From Streptomyces sp. NBC_00236 (lineage in GTDB: Bacteria; Actinomycetota; Actinomycetes; Streptomycetales; Streptomycetaceae), in assembly GCF_036195045.1 (NCBI RefSeq), contig NZ_CP108100.1, positions 7,006,001-7,070,000 on the forward strand: DNA of 64,000 bases, given 5' to 3'. The position numbers and the translations under genes were made by a program. Shown one piece after another: positions 62,924 to 64,000 of this stretch. The notes under the pieces are model-generated. The model searched no databases. It was not told where the DNA came from and saw only the letters and a program-made list of their open reading frames with translations. Positions within the stretch are counted from its first letter, which is position 1. Each line of letters opens with the position of its first letter.

Positions 62924-63018
62924 TATCGGCGTCCCTTCCCTTATGTGTCCACTCGTGAATGCGCGGCATGGGTGGGTGAGCGTTATGGTCTCACCCACTC
63001 GTCCCTCTAGACAATGCC

Positions 63019-63684
63019 CTATTCCGCTCGAATCATTTCGCTGACCATTCTCGCATTCTGGGGGTCATTCAAGTCGATCTCCTTAAATTCTGCTGCCGGC
63101 CAAACTGGTTGGCCGTTGATCCACGGAACCACAATGGAGGCGCCATTAATCTCCCCGGTCAGTGCTGCGACTCCGACGGGCTCTGGTAGATCCCGAAGGC
63201 GGTCACGCAGGGGGCCGTACCGTAGCGGCAGGGCCCCCACTGGCCCCTCTTCTTCCCCTCCGGATTGAGGGAAGAAGAAGAGCCACGGGGCCTCTGACGC
63301 ATAGCTGTGAAGCAAAACGTATCTGACTTGGATGGCTGGCTGCAGGCGGGCAACGCGCGCCATCCGCCACGCGCGCCTGCAGCCAAACCCCGCGATCACT
63401 GCCCAGACGACAGTGATCAACGGGAGAATGAAAATCCAGAATGGAACGCTGTCCGGCTTCCGAGAACCCACCATCACCGCCGCAGCATTCAGGGCAAGTG
63501 TGCCGAGGAAGGGGATGAGATGGCTCGAGTATTGCAGCCCTCTGACCCGCCACCACATGACCCGGCGAACGTCTGACTCTCGACGCATTGTCGATTGCTC
63601 CAAGCCCCGATAGCGGGCTTGGCTTTCACCTGCTTCGACCATTCGCTCGAAAGTGAAACTGGCCTGCTCATCTTCATTCTGCAT
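63019..63684 (-). CDS. Hypothetical membrane protein (221 aa)
   Basis: ATG 63684 is preceded by AGGATGAAAA. The N-terminus is polar and helical (MQNEDEQASFTFERMVEAGE). Two membrane helices follow (about 55-75, LIPFLGTLALNAAAVMV, and about 82-103, FWIFILPLITVVWAVIAGF). The C-terminal soluble domain has RYVLLHSYASEAPWLFFFPQSGGEEEGPVGALPLRYGPL and EPVGVAALTGEINGASIVVPWINGQPVWPAAEF. No family is recognised. GC and codon bias are visibly lower than in the core genes of the window, suggesting acquisition. The neighbouring minus-strand membrane protein (62344-62923) may belong to the same accessory set. Confidence 0.7.
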   Translation of the reverse strand: MQNEDEQASFTFERMVEAGESQARYRGLEQSTMRRESDVRRVMWWRVRGLQYSSHLIPFLGTLALNAAAVMVGSRKPDSVPFWIFILPLITVVWAVIAGFGCRRAWRMARVARLQPAIQVRYVLLHSYASEAPWLFFFPQSGGEEEGPVGALPLRYGPLRDRLRDLPEPVGVAALTGEINGASIVVPWINGQPVWPAAEFKEIDLNDPQNARMVSEMIRAE

Positions 63685-63707
63685 TTTTCATCCTAATCCT
63701 ATTCAGA

Positions 63708-64000
63708 TCAGCAGAATCCGGGGTTCACCACGGAGGGAACAGCACATGCCCCGAGCCCAGTTGCGCCCGCGAACCCTAGTTCGCCGCCTCTGACCAGCGG
63801 GTCACGTGTGGAGCCGTGTCGACCTCGGCCGCTTGCGTGGCGCCCCGCAGGGAGCTGCACTATTATCCTCCCGGAGCGAACGCCCATTTGCCAGGCGCCG
63901 CCGACTGACGCTCCCACTCCGAGACCGATCGCACCCCATTGCATGTTGTAACTGAAATTGCTGGAGGCGGAATCCAGCCCGTGGGTGTGGATGTCACCCA
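63708..64000 (-). CDS. Hypothetical protein, 5' end beyond the window
   Basis: The frame is open from the right edge and reads GDIHTHGLDSASSNFSYNMQWGAIGLGVGASVGGAWQMGVRSG, then a less convincing Arg/Gly-rich tail to a stop at 63708. The first 45 residues look coded and contain a glycine-rich hydrophobic segment. The tail may be out of frame. It has no family match and lies in the less GC-rich right end. Confidence 0.4.
   Translation of the reverse strand, partial: GDIHTHGLDSASSNFSYNMQWGAIGLGVGASVGGAWQMGVRSGRIIVQLPAGRHASGRGRHGSTRDPLVRGGELGFAGATGLGACAVPSVVNPGFC

Noticed and set aside
59921..62998. A single 1025-residue secreted/membrane fusion protein on the minus strand
   Set aside because: The middle 300 codons are non-coding in character, a good signal peptide and ribosome-binding site start the FG-GAP protein at 61621, and the upstream protein finishes properly in another frame.

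Overview
The window looks like chromosomal DNA from a Streptomyces or a very close relative. GC is very high, third codon positions are almost always G or C, operons use ATGA start/stop overlaps, GTG and TTG starts are common, and most products are typical streptomycete families. No rRNA, tRNA, CRISPR array or replication origin was seen.

Left part (1-18900): tail of an EamA-type exporter; a LuxR-type two-component system; a hotdog thioesterase and cytochrome P450 pair; a sugar or polyol uptake locus (Gfo/Idh dehydrogenase, HutC-type GntR regulator, lipoprotein, permease, ATPase, ROK kinase, small membrane protein); an arcD-arcA pair without arcB or arcC; a PIG-L/LmbE deacetylase; an atypical SDR; a membrane metallophosphoesterase; and a methyltransferase.

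Centre (18945-32645): a 126-bp array of 9-bp repeats precedes the most interesting locus, a tightly coupled five-gene operon. It encodes a DUF4132-like protein, an unrecognised 1731-residue protein, a MoxR-type AAA+ ATPase, a DUF5682-like domain fused to a von Willebrand A domain, and a SWIM zinc-finger protein. The architecture (AAA+ plus vWA plus metal-binding and giant partners, translated as one unit) suggests one multi-subunit machine, perhaps in quality control, stress or conflict. Its function cannot be read from sequence.

Right-centre (32673-52514): an FAD monooxygenase with its TetR regulator and a two-box operator candidate; a 1374-residue nitrate reductase fused to a flavodoxin/FAD/NAD(P)H reductase; a ThuA-like protein; an ECF sigma factor with an NTF2-like tail; a Tat-exported phospholipase C; a conserved unknown; an HSP90-family protein coupled to a 982-residue TPR protein; a TetR/NADP-oxidoreductase divergent pair around a perfect palindrome; and a cupin.

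Right end (52515-64000): an accessory, partly decayed region. It starts with an IS5-like transposase remnant and a truncated pcaD-like N-terminus, continues with frameshifted genes and small membrane proteins, is interrupted by an intact NAD(P)/FAD oxidoreductase plus ECF41-like sigma pair, and ends with a secreted FG-GAP/VCBS-repeat protein, a frameshifted membrane protein and two hypotheticals in noticeably less GC-rich DNA.
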